Assembly: GCA_903875445.1 (NCBI GenBank)
Contig: CAIQWD010000059.1
Span: 97,593 to 161,592 of the forward strand
Direction: 5' to 3'
Length of the DNA: 64,000 nt
DNA from: an uncultured delta proteobacterium
Lineage (GTDB): Bacteria; Desulfobacterota; Desulfobulbia; Desulfobulbales; Desulfocapsaceae
Each line of letters starts with the position of its first letter. Position 1 is the stretch's first letter. The notes beneath the pieces were generated by a model. That model was given only the letters and a program-made list of their open reading frames with translations. It searched no databases and was not told where the DNA came from. The translations under genes and the position numbers were made by a program. Of this stretch, positions 43,876-53,300 are shown piece after piece.

Positions 43876-45110
43876 ATGCCGGAAAGCCGGTCATGGGCAT
43901 GGTGCTGAAAGGCTACCCGCGCATTTCCGAAACCTTCATCTCCAATGAAATCCGCCTGCTGGAGGAACAGGGACTGACGGTGCATATCTTCTCCATGCGC
44001 AATCCTCGCGAGTCCTTCACCCACAAGTCGGTAGAGAGCATCCGCGCAGAGGTAACCTATCTGCCCACCGAGTTCTGGCTGCATCTGCACCGTTTATTTT
44101 GGCCCAATGTCCTCACGGCGCGGCGATTCCGGTCCGGTTACCTGGGTGCCCTGTGCCTTGCCTGGCGGCGATTCCTGCGTAACCGCAACCCCATAACCTT
44201 CAAGCATTTTTTCCAGGCAGCCTACCTCGTGCACCATACCCAGGGAAAAAATATCGCGCACCTGCACGCCCACTTTGCCCACAGCCCGACCTCCGTTGCC
44301 ATGTTCGCCTCGGAGATCAGCGGCATCCCCTTCAGTTTCACCGCCCACGCCAAGGATATCTATACCTCCGACAGGTTGCAGCTTGCCGAAAAGATCGAAA
44401 AAGCCGCCTTTGTGGTCACCTGCACCCAGTATAACAAGGCCTATCTTGAAGATCTGGTCGACCATCGTCAGGAAGTGCACTGCGTCTATCACGGTATAGA
44501 TCTGGCGCTATTTTTTGCCCATAAGGTAGCGCGGACGCCCAGCCCTCCCTACACCTTCATCACCATCGCCCGCTTTGTAGAAAAAAAAGGCATCCCCGAT
44601 ATTCTTGCGGCCTTGGCTCTTTTGGCCGGAGAAGGCTTCCCCTTCCGCTATCTCCTCATTGGTGATGGCGACGACAAGGAACAGATCACCGCCAGGATCG
44701 GCGATCTGGGCTTAACCGAGCGTGTCACCCTGGCCGGTACCCTGGCGCATGAGCAGGTGCTGGAGATGTTTCAGCAGGCCGACTGCTTCGTCCTTGGCTG
44801 TAGAATTGCCAAAAGCGGCGACCGGGACGGCATTCCCAATGTTCTGGCGGAAAGCATGGCGCTGGGGGTTCCGGTGGTGGGTACGCGGGTTTCCGGCATC
44901 CCTGAACTGGTGGAGCATGAAGTTACCGGCATGTTGGCGGATGCAAGCAATCCGCAGGAACTCGCCCATACCTTAAAACGCATTGTCACCGATCAGGGAC
45001 TCAGGCAACGCATAATTCCTGCCGCCAGGGAGCAGGTCAGCCGGGTCTTCGACAACAAGCAACTCATCGAGGTGTTGGTGGCTCTTTACCGCAACCTCAC
45101 CAAGTTGTAA
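43872..45110 (+). CDS. GT4-family glycosyltransferase
   Basis: 412 residues, GT-B fold. The acceptor half has the family's FTAHAKDIYTSDR and the donor half FVEKKGIPDILAAL...YLLIGDGDDKEQI and the EX7E-type SGIPELVEHEVTGML. It probably adds a sugar to a cell-surface glycan. The start overlaps the preceding stop (ATGA). Confidence 0.9.
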   Translation: MNAGKPVMGMVLKGYPRISETFISNEIRLLEEQGLTVHIFSMRNPRESFTHKSVESIRAEVTYLPTEFWLHLHRLFWPNVLTARRFRSGYLGALCLAWRRFLRNRNPITFKHFFQAAYLVHHTQGKNIAHLHAHFAHSPTSVAMFASEISGIPFSFTAHAKDIYTSDRLQLAEKIEKAAFVVTCTQYNKAYLEDLVDHRQEVHCVYHGIDLALFFAHKVARTPSPPYTFITIARFVEKKGIPDILAALALLAGEGFPFRYLLIGDGDDKEQITARIGDLGLTERVTLAGTLAHEQVLEMFQQADCFVLGCRIAKSGDRDGIPNVLAESMALGVPVVGTRVSGIPELVEHEVTGMLADASNPQELAHTLKRIVTDQGLRQRIIPAAREQVSRVFDNKQLIEVLVALYRNLTKL

Positions 45111-45119
45111 GGTGGCCTC

Positions 45120-46241
45120 ATGCGCATCGCCTTCTACCCCTCCTACCGGGCCGTGAACCATGATCGTTCTTCCGGTCTGGTATCGATTGCCGGGGATGTT
45201 CACAATGCCATGCAGGCCGAAGGGCACGAGGTGTTTATCCCCGTGCGGCAGTCGATGGAGTGGATCTATCTCCGCCCCCAGGCCTGGCTTACCACCCTGC
45301 GTGAGATCCGGCGGGGCGATACTACCTTGAAAACCGAACGCCCCGACTGCTGGCTCACCTACCACACCTATTACCGAGGGCCGGATCTCATTGGTCAGGT
45401 ATTGTCAGGCCGCAATCGCCTCCCCTACTTCATTCTCGAAGCATCCTACGCCACCAAGTACCGCAAACGGTTGAAAACCTGGGTCGGCTTTCATCTGAAC
45501 AGACGGGCATTGCTCAGAGCCGACATGATCTTCGTCAACAAACTGCGGGATGTCGAGAACCTGCGTCGCCTTCTTCCCGAGGAGCGCATTACCTACATCC
45601 GGCCGGGCATTCGCACCCAGGCCTTCCCTTCGGATCCGGCCCTGCGTGAGAGCATGCGGGCAAAACTCGGCCTGCAGGACAAACGCCTCGTAGTCACGGC
45701 GGCCATGATGCGCCCCGGCGTCAAGGAAGAGGGTATTGCCTTTGTGATAAAAGTCTGCGCCGAACTGCTGCCGGGCATGGGCGATCTGCACCTCCTCATC
45801 GTAGGCGACGGCCCCGGCAGGGCGCGACTTGAGGAACAGGCCCGCCGCCTGCTCCCGGGGGCGCACACCTTTGCCGGTCGCATCCCGGCCGCGGAAATGT
45901 ACACCGTCTACAACGCCGGCGATGTCTTTGCCTTCCCCGGCATCAATGAATCCCTCGGCATGGTCTATCTGGAGGCGCAATGCTGCGGCTTACCGGTAGT
46001 TGCCACCAGCCATGACGGAGCGCCGGAGGTCGTCGCCGATGAGGAAAGCGGGTTGATCGTTCCGCCCTTTTCGGTGACGGATTTTGCCGGGGCACTCTTC
46101 ACCTTGCTGACCGATACGGAACTGCGCAGCCGCTTTTCCCGGCAGGCGAGAGAGCGGATCCTCGGGCAGCACGACATGGGCAGCAATTACCATGCAATGT
46201 TTACAATTATGGAAAAGATCTGCGCCCGGAGGCGATCATGA
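45120..46241 (+). CDS. GT4-family glycosyltransferase
   Basis: 373 residues with a GT-B donor domain (LLIVGDGPGRARLEEQ and FPGINESLGMVYLEAQCCGLPVV, partly given). The N-terminal half is distinct from the upstream enzyme, so it should use a different acceptor. It lies 9 bp behind that gene and overlaps the next one by four bases. Confidence 0.9.
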   Translation: MRIAFYPSYRAVNHDRSSGLVSIAGDVHNAMQAEGHEVFIPVRQSMEWIYLRPQAWLTTLREIRRGDTTLKTERPDCWLTYHTYYRGPDLIGQVLSGRNRLPYFILEASYATKYRKRLKTWVGFHLNRRALLRADMIFVNKLRDVENLRRLLPEERITYIRPGIRTQAFPSDPALRESMRAKLGLQDKRLVVTAAMMRPGVKEEGIAFVIKVCAELLPGMGDLHLLIVGDGPGRARLEEQARRLLPGAHTFAGRIPAAEMYTVYNAGDVFAFPGINESLGMVYLEAQCCGLPVVATSHDGAPEVVADEESGLIVPPFSVTDFAGALFTLLTDTELRSRFSRQARERILGQHDMGSNYHAMFTIMEKICARRRS

Positions 46242-46831
46242 ACATCCTCGGACTCCTGCGCCATGGCCCAACCAGCTGGAATCGCAAGAAACAAATCCAA
46301 GGTATTACAGACATTCCCCTCGATACCGCTGCCTTTAAAGCCGAACCATGGCAGCGACTGCTCAGCCAATACGGCCCGTGGGACCACGTCGTCACCAGTT
46401 CGCTTAGCCGCTGCCAAGAAACCTGCCATCTCCTTTTCCCGGACGAGCCGCACGCCGTCGATGCCGACCTGCGGGAACAGGATTGGGGAAACTGGACGGG
46501 ACAGACCCTGCAACAGATCTATGCTGAATCCCCCGGAAGCATCGAGGCCCAGGAACGGTTGGGCTGGGATTTCACCCCTCCGGGGGGCGAGAGCCGCCGG
46601 CTTGTCCTGGCGCGAGCCTTTCGGGCTATCGATCATGCCACCGACAACCGCGACGGGCAGCGGATACTCTTCATCACCCATCTCGGGGTGATCCAGATAC
46701 TCCTCAACCATCTGGAAGGCACACCGTTCCTGCCAGGGCATTCAACCCCGATGACCAAGAGGGCACTGCACCTGCTGCGACAGGACGGCGCGAAGCTTTC
46801 CATCCTGCAAACCAATATCGAACCCTCATGA
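46238..46831 (+). CDS. Histidine phosphatase-family protein in a glycosyltransferase operon
   Basis: 197 residues with the catalytic RHG motif in LLRHGPTSWN and a second histidine in ITHLGVIQ. Phosphoglycerate mutase-like phosphatase (CobC/GpmB type). Overlaps both neighbours by four bases, so it belongs to the glycan operon and may remove a phosphate from a sugar or lipid carrier intermediate (inference). Confidence 0.87.
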   Translation: MNILGLLRHGPTSWNRKKQIQGITDIPLDTAAFKAEPWQRLLSQYGPWDHVVTSSLSRCQETCHLLFPDEPHAVDADLREQDWGNWTGQTLQQIYAESPGSIEAQERLGWDFTPPGGESRRLVLARAFRAIDHATDNRDGQRILFITHLGVIQILLNHLEGTPFLPGHSTPMTKRALHLLRQDGAKLSILQTNIEPS

Positions 46832-48000
46832 ACATCCTCCATTACACCCAGCATGTTCTCGGCATCGGCCACCTGTTTCGCAGCCTGGCCATCGATCGGG
46901 CTCTGGCCCCGGCGACCGTGCACTTGACCACCGGTGGTCCGGCGGTCTCTCTGTCGCTGCCGAGCAACGTCAGGCATCATCCGCTGCCGCCCCTGAAAAT
47001 GGACAGCGACTTCAAACTGGTCGAGACCGTCGATCGGGATGCGGATCTTGAAACCACCTGGCAGGAGCGGGAAAAACTTCTGCTGGAACTGTTCCACGAG
47101 GTCAAGCCGGACGTCATTCTTATCGAGATGTTCCCCTTCGGCCGCAAGCGCTTTGCCCGGGAACTGCTGCCGCTGCTGGCGGCCAATAAGGAGAGGACAA
47201 AGCCGGCCATTACCCTGTGCAGCCTGCGCGACATCCTTGTGGAAAAGGAGGATCTGGCGAGCTTTGAGAAAAAGGTGCTCAAATGGCTCAACCCCTATTT
47301 CGACGGGGTGCTGGTGCACTCCGATCCGGCGCTCATCAAGCTCGACCAAACCTTTTCGCGGGTGCAGGACATCGCCTGTCCGGTCTGGTATACCGGCTAT
47401 GTTGCCGAAGGTCCGACCGCCCCGGATAAACGCGCCGCCCGCGAAGCGCTGGGCCTCGACAGGGACGCCCGGATCATTCTCGTCAGTGCCGGCAGCGGCA
47501 CGGTGGGGGAAGAACTCCTGGAGGCAAGCCTTGAGGCAAGCATCCTTCTGCAGGCGACCCTGCCGCACCGGCTCCTCATGTTCACCGGCCCGCATGCCGG
47601 TGCCGATTTGCGCTCCCGCCTCAAGGCCCGCAGCCGCGAACATAGCCATGTGTATATCAAGGACTTCACCCCTCGCTTCCCCGATCATGTTCTCGCCTCC
47701 GACCTGTCGGTCAGCATGGCCGGCTACAACACCACCATGAATCTCCTGGCTTGCGGCACGACCGGACTCATGTACCCCTTTGACCAGAACCGGGAACAGC
47801 GCATGCGCCTTACGGCTCTGGTCAAGGCCGGCTATCTCTTACTTCTCGAAGCGGCGGATCTGGTGCCGGCGACGCTTGCCGGGATCATAAAGAATGCTCT
47901 CGCCACCCCTCAAAAATCGGTCGAAAGCCTTCGCCTGCAAGGCGACCGGGAAAGCGCCGCCATCATCTTCCGCCTCATCGGCAAGGAGATCCCGCTATGA
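46828..48000 (+). CDS. MurG-like (GT28-type) glycosyltransferase
   Basis: 390 residues, the same architecture as the gene at 42700: N-terminal TQHVLGIGHLFRSLAIDRAL and C-terminal MAGYNTTMNLLACGTTGLMYPF (partly given). The two genes look like distant paralogues within one operon. Overlaps both neighbours by four bases. Confidence 0.85.
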   Translation: MNILHYTQHVLGIGHLFRSLAIDRALAPATVHLTTGGPAVSLSLPSNVRHHPLPPLKMDSDFKLVETVDRDADLETTWQEREKLLLELFHEVKPDVILIEMFPFGRKRFARELLPLLAANKERTKPAITLCSLRDILVEKEDLASFEKKVLKWLNPYFDGVLVHSDPALIKLDQTFSRVQDIACPVWYTGYVAEGPTAPDKRAAREALGLDRDARIILVSAGSGTVGEELLEASLEASILLQATLPHRLLMFTGPHAGADLRSRLKARSREHSHVYIKDFTPRFPDHVLASDLSVSMAGYNTTMNLLACGTTGLMYPFDQNREQRMRLTALVKAGYLLLLEAADLVPATLAGIIKNALATPQKSVESLRLQGDRESAAIIFRLIGKEIPL

Positions 48001-48776
48001 TTGTTTCGAATAAGGTGTCCCCCCTCTGGCTGGATGTTCCCGCCGATATCGATGGGCGTGTTGCAAAAATCCTCGATCGCTATTCCGCAGCGAAGGTCTT
48101 TTTCCGAGCCGACGACGTGGCCATTCCCTCCGCCAAACAAAATCTGCTGCTGCAACTCTTTGCCCGCCATGACACCCCTTTGTGTGCGGCCATCGTCCCG
48201 GCCTGGTTCAATAAATCAAGGTGGAACGCCATCTGTCGGCAGGTTGACGGCAAACAGCACCTCTTCGCCTGGCATCAACACGGTTGGAACCACCGCAATC
48301 GCGAAATCGCCGGCAAGAAGCAGGAATTCGGCCCCGGTGCCAGCCTCGAACAAAAGCAGAGAAACCTTCTTCGCGGCCGGGATAAACTGGCGGCTGTCCT
48401 CGGCAAGCATTTCCTGCCGGTCTTCACCCCGCCCTGGAATCGTCTTGATCAGGACACTATGTATATCCTGAAAGAGCTTGGGTTTCGGGCCATCTCGCGG
48501 TATCGCGACCCGAAATTCCCCTCGATCCCCGGATTGCCCGACCTGGCCGCCAACATCGACCTGCATACCCGCAAAGAAGACAGTGCCGATGCCGGTTGGG
48601 ATGCCCTTCTCCGCGAACTGGACCAGGCGCTGGCAACAGGTCTTGCCGGACTTATGATTCATCACCAGCGCATGAATGATGCCGCTTTTGCCTTTCTCGA
48701 CAGGTTGTTGTCAAGCCTTGGCAAACGTCCCGGAATTCGCTTGTGCCAATATGCCGACCTGCTGGATGATTTTTGA
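47997..48776 (+). CDS. Polysaccharide deacetylase-family protein
   Basis: 259 residues. The motifs VFFRADDVAIPS (catalytic or metal Asp), FAWHQHGWNHRNRE (HxxxH metal ligands) and TPPWNRLDQDT follow the NodB-type order. It may deacetylate a sugar made by the neighbouring transferases. Last gene of the operon, followed by a short intergenic region. Confidence 0.8.
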   Translation: MIVSNKVSPLWLDVPADIDGRVAKILDRYSAAKVFFRADDVAIPSAKQNLLLQLFARHDTPLCAAIVPAWFNKSRWNAICRQVDGKQHLFAWHQHGWNHRNREIAGKKQEFGPGASLEQKQRNLLRGRDKLAAVLGKHFLPVFTPPWNRLDQDTMYILKELGFRAISRYRDPKFPSIPGLPDLAANIDLHTRKEDSADAGWDALLRELDQALATGLAGLMIHHQRMNDAAFAFLDRLLSSLGKRPGIRLCQYADLLDDF

Positions 48777-48889
48777 GCGGTGCCTGGACATTATCGCTCT
48801 TGATACTAGAATTCATGAAAACAATAATTATTCTTAGGTAAAATCGTCGCCGAATCTCCGGCCACGCAAAAAAAAGGTGCAGGTAGCCT

Positions 48890-49576
48890 ATGCCGGAAAC
48901 AGAAAACAGGCGCCTTAGGCCGAAAATATCGCGGCAAATCGTGCTGCCCTGGAAAAAATCGTTGGCAATGGCCGTCAGCAGTCTAAAAATCCGTTTTCTT
49001 CGCTCGCTCATCACCATTTTCAGCTTGGTGCTGGCCATTGCCTTTCTCTGTTTCACCCTGACCAATACGGCGATTGCCCGGGAGCTCTATCGCCTGCACG
49101 GCAACATGGCTTTGCCCCTCCTGATACAGGCGGGATATCTTTTTGATCCGGCAACAGCGACTATCAATGCCGGCCCGAAAGAACTCTGGCTGATGGTGCT
49201 GTCGCTCCTTGTGTGTACCGTGGGAATCGTCAACGCGCAGCTCATGTCGGTTACCGAACGGTTCCGGGAAATCGGCATAATGAAATGCCTCGGCGCCCTT
49301 GATCGCATCATCCTCCGCCTCTTTCTCATCGAAGCGACCATCCTCGGGATTTTCGGGGCCGGGGTCGGTTGCCTCCTCGGCATGTTGGCGGCCTGGGGTG
49401 GGGCCTTCCTCAATTATAACACCTTTGACTGCAGTGAAATCGCTCTCCTGCCTTTACTGGCTGAGGCGAGCCGAGCTTGGGGGATGGGAATCGGCCTGTC
49501 GATTCTCGGCGTTCTCTACCCGGCGATTCTTGCGGCAAAACTGCAACCGGTCATCGTCATGAAGGAAGAATACTGA
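48890..49576 (+). CDS. FtsX-like ABC permease subunit
   Basis: 228 residues with an N-terminal membrane helix (LITIFSLVLAIAFLCFTL), then only about 45 residues outside, and three C-terminal helices of FtsX type (including VTERFREIGIMKCLGALD, the coupling helix). Compared with MacB or LolC, the large periplasmic domain is missing. It precedes the ATPase, sharing a TGATG overlap. Confidence 0.85.
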   Translation: MPETENRRLRPKISRQIVLPWKKSLAMAVSSLKIRFLRSLITIFSLVLAIAFLCFTLTNTAIARELYRLHGNMALPLLIQAGYLFDPATATINAGPKELWLMVLSLLVCTVGIVNAQLMSVTERFREIGIMKCLGALDRIILRLFLIEATILGIFGAGVGCLLGMLAAWGGAFLNYNTFDCSEIALLPLLAEASRAWGMGIGLSILGVLYPAILAAKLQPVIVMKEEY

Positions 49577-50325
49577 TGGAGACACACCATATCATTCGGG
49601 TTGTCGGCGTAACCAAGGCCTTCTCCCTCGGCAAGATGCCGGTGCAGGTGCTGAAAGGCGTCGATCTGAACGTTGCCACCGGCGAATACCTGTCGATCAT
49701 GGGTCCGTCGGGATCGGGAAAAAGCACTCTTTTCAATATTATCGGCGGTCTCGACAAACCCACCTCCGGCCGGGTCTTCATCGACGAGGTCGATATCTCC
49801 CAGCTCGATGCCTATGAACTTGCCTGGCTGCGTAACCGCAAAATCGGCTACATCTTTCAGACCTTTAACCTCATCCCGGTTATGACCGCCCTGGAAAACG
49901 TCACCCTGCCGATGATCTTCGCCGGCATGCCCGGCGATCATGCGGTGGACAAAGGCCGCAAGCTTCTGGGCGACGTCGGCCTGGGTGAACGCTTCCTGCA
50001 CAAGCCCTCGGAACTGTCCGGCGGGCAACAGCAGCGCGTCGCCATTGCCCGGGCGCTGGCCAACGATCCGGCGATTATCCTCGCCGACGAACCGACCGGC
50101 AATCTCGACTCGACAACCGGTGGGGAAATTATCGCCCTGCTGCAGAAGATGAGTCGGGAACGGAACGTCACCATCATCTCGGCGACCCACGACTTCAAGA
50201 TGCTCAGCGTCTCGGACCGCGTGGTCTGGATCCTCGACGGCCGGATCGACAAGATCGAACTCCGCGACGAATTGAAGATTTCGCTGGGCACCATCCAGGA
50301 ACGCCATGAGCCGGCACGTCCTTAG
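49576..50325 (+). CDS. MacB/LolD-type ABC ATPase
   Basis: 249 residues with Walker A GPSGSGKST, Q-loop, signature LSGGQQQRVAIA, Walker B ILADEPTGNLD and an H-loop (ISATHDF). This is the FtsE/LolD/MacB group that drives FtsX permeases. The start at 49576 overlaps the permease stop by one base. It ends inside the next gene, which overlaps by 20 bp. Confidence 0.94.
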   Translation: METHHIIRVVGVTKAFSLGKMPVQVLKGVDLNVATGEYLSIMGPSGSGKSTLFNIIGGLDKPTSGRVFIDEVDISQLDAYELAWLRNRKIGYIFQTFNLIPVMTALENVTLPMIFAGMPGDHAVDKGRKLLGDVGLGERFLHKPSELSGGQQQRVAIARALANDPAIILADEPTGNLDSTTGGEIIALLQKMSRERNVTIISATHDFKMLSVSDRVVWILDGRIDKIELRDELKISLGTIQERHEPARP

Positions 50326-53300
50326 CCTCCTCTTTGCTCTCCTCCTCCTAGTCACGGGCCTTCCTGCCTGCGGCCAGGACGTCCTGGAGCATCTCCGAGT
50401 AATCGGCACCGGCACCGACCGCAGCACCGGCACGCCGGGGGAGGCGCGCACCGCCGACTACGTGCAGACAGTTTTCGCCTCGCTTCCGGCCCAATTACAA
50501 GCAATAACCGGCAGGCAGGACTTCACCACCCCGGTGCGCGCCTTCGACTCGGCAACCCTGACCATCGACGGCCGCACGCTTCCCATCCAGCCACTTTTCG
50601 CCAATGCCCTGGCCCCGGAAGCCACCCCTCCCGAAGGGCTGCAGGGCAAAATCGTCTACGCCGGCGAGGGGCGACTGGAGGACCTGAACGGCAGGGTCCT
50701 TGCCGGCAGCATCGTCCTTATGGATCTTGAATCCGGCAGCAACTGGCAGCATGCGGCGGGTCTCGGCGCCCGGGCCGTCATCTATCTTGACCATGGCGAC
50801 CTTACGGCACCGAGGCTGCGCTTTCGTGACAAGGAAGAACTCACCCCTATCGATTTTCCCCGCTTCTGGTTGCCGAGCGGCAGTTTTACCGACCATTTCG
50901 GCGATCCAAAGGCTTCCCTGGACAGGGAAGCACATGTCATGAGCAGGGCGCACTGGACGAAAATCCTCGCGCATAATATCTACTGCTTTATTCCCGGAAG
51001 TGATGCCGAACTTTCCAAAGAGATCCTCTTGGTAGAGGCCTTTCTCGACGCCGGCCGCTATGTGCCCGGCCATGCCCCAGGGGCCGACGAGGCCATCTCC
51101 ATTGCCACCCTGCTCGACCTCGCCGAAAGTTATGGGGAAACCCCACCCAAACGTTCCGTTCTTCTCCTGGCGACAACCGGCCATGCCAACAATCTTTCCG
51201 GTCTCCGGGAAGCAGTCTGGGCCCTGACCGCCAAAGACAAGAATCTGGCCGAAGAACTGGACCAGATGCTGGACTTGGCAAAGAAGGCGAAAATCACCGG
51301 CGATTTGCTGGAAAGCGGCACCCTGGGCGCGGAGGATGCGGAGGAAAATGCCCTCGTCCATAAAGCCATTCAAGAGGAAATCCGCAACTTCATCGAAAGC
51401 CTTAATACCGATCTCCGGCTGGCTCGCAAAAATAGCGGCGCCCATGCCGAGGTCAAGACCCTCGCCCAGCAAAAACTCCTGCTGCGCCGTTTAAGCTGGG
51501 AGACCACCTATCAAAGCCTCAGTCCGCTTGACCGGGACGAAATCCGCCGGGTTCTGCCGGCGGCCCTGGAGCGCAACCGGCAAACCGCCGCGGATCTCGC
51601 GGAACGCATCGCCGCACTGCAATCGGCCCAGCAGTTGAACGCCCTCGTGGCGGGGAAAACCATTGCCGCCGCCGTGTCCCTGCACCTTTCCAGCCATGGC
51701 AATGCTCTCGGCAGCGTCGATAACGGCTGGATGTACCAGCTGATCCCGACGGTCAACCGCGCCAAGCAGTTTACCCATATCCGTCCGGTCCTCAGTCAGG
51801 CCGCGGAAGGGAACGGCATCGCCTACTTGGATCTCTTGGGTGGCAACGGTCGCAAACAATGGTTCAACCATTTTCCCGACCAACCGGCCTTGGGTGGTGA
51901 AGTCCTTGCCCTGGCCGGCATGCCCGGCTTCACCCTGGCCACCCTGGGCGACATGCGCTCGCACTGGGGCACCCCTTACGATACGCCTGAACAGGTGGAC
52001 ACTGCCAAGGTGCTGCACCAGGCCGATCTGCTGCAGGCCATGCTGCGCGCCCTCGACCTTGCCAAACTGCCCGCGCCCCCCTACAAGTCGGTGAACGGCT
52101 TTGTCACCCTGGCCGGACGGGCCAACTTCCTGCGCCAGGGCGAACTCTTTCCGGAACAGGCTGCGGGCAAGGTCCTCTTGCAAATCTATCAGGACCAGCA
52201 GTATTCTCTTGCCTGGGTAGACAGTCTCGGGCAGTTCCGTCTTCCGGGGCTCGCCGACAAGAAACACTCCTTCGGCAAGGCGATTCTTGAAGGCTACCGC
52301 TTTGCACCGGACAGCAATACGGCCAGTTGGGCCATCGATAAGACCGCTACCGGCAAAGAACGCTACCGGGTAAAACTGAATCGCGGCCAGGCGGAAACCG
52401 ATCTGATCATGTTCGGCTGCAGCCAAACCACCCTCTTTCAGCTTCGCGACGCCCGCAGCCTCAACCCTTTCACGAGAATCACCCTCCTGGATGCGCGCAC
52501 CGACACCGACCCCGTGCACTACTGGTTCAGCCGTATCGACAGCAAAAAATCCTCCCTCGCCAGCCTGTTTCTTGAACCGGACACCCCGGTGAAGGTAACC
52601 CTGTCCGACACCATCCTGATGCGCAAGCTCCTCCTCCTCGGCAACAGCGGCCAGAACCCGCTCGGCCGCGGTTTTCAGGCCTCCGACACGCCGGCGATTT
52701 ACAACACCTCGCTGCAGGCGGCCGAGGATATGATGCATCTGGTCGCACCACGGGTTGAAAATCTTGAGAGGCATTCGATCATCAACCAACGCATCCGCAG
52801 CCTCTTGGCTGGTGCCCGGGAGCACCTGCGTCTTGCCCTGGAAGCTAAAGAAAAACTGCAGTACAGCGGTGCCGACCAACATGCCGGAGCCAGCCTGTCC
52901 CTGATCGCCCGGGTCTATAACGACGTCGCCCGGACCCAGCAGGACGTTCTCTCCGGAGTGCTCTTTTATATCGCACTCTTTGTGCCCTTTGCCTATTGCC
53001 TGGAACGCCTGCTTTTCGGCTATGTTTCCATCCACAAGCGCATCCTCTCCTTTCTCGGGCTTCTCTGTGGCTTCGTGGCAATCATCTATGCGGTGCATCC
53101 GGCCTTCCAGCTGACCTACAGTCCGCTGGTGGTGGTGCTGGCCTTTTTCATCCTCGGATTATCGGCACTGGTATCGATAATCCTCTTCGTGCGTTTCGAG
53201 CAGGAGATGCAGGGCCTGCAGCGTCAGGCCCACGTCGCCAAGTCCCAAGCCATCTCCCTCTGGGGCGCTTTCGTTGCCGCCTTTTCCATCGGTGTCTCCA

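Noticed and set aside
51491..53098. 535-residue minus-strand frame within the FtsX fusion gene
   Set aside because: Composition is repetitive (Gly, Gln, His, Val), typical of a frame shadow, and the plus frame is uninterrupted for 4.7 kb.
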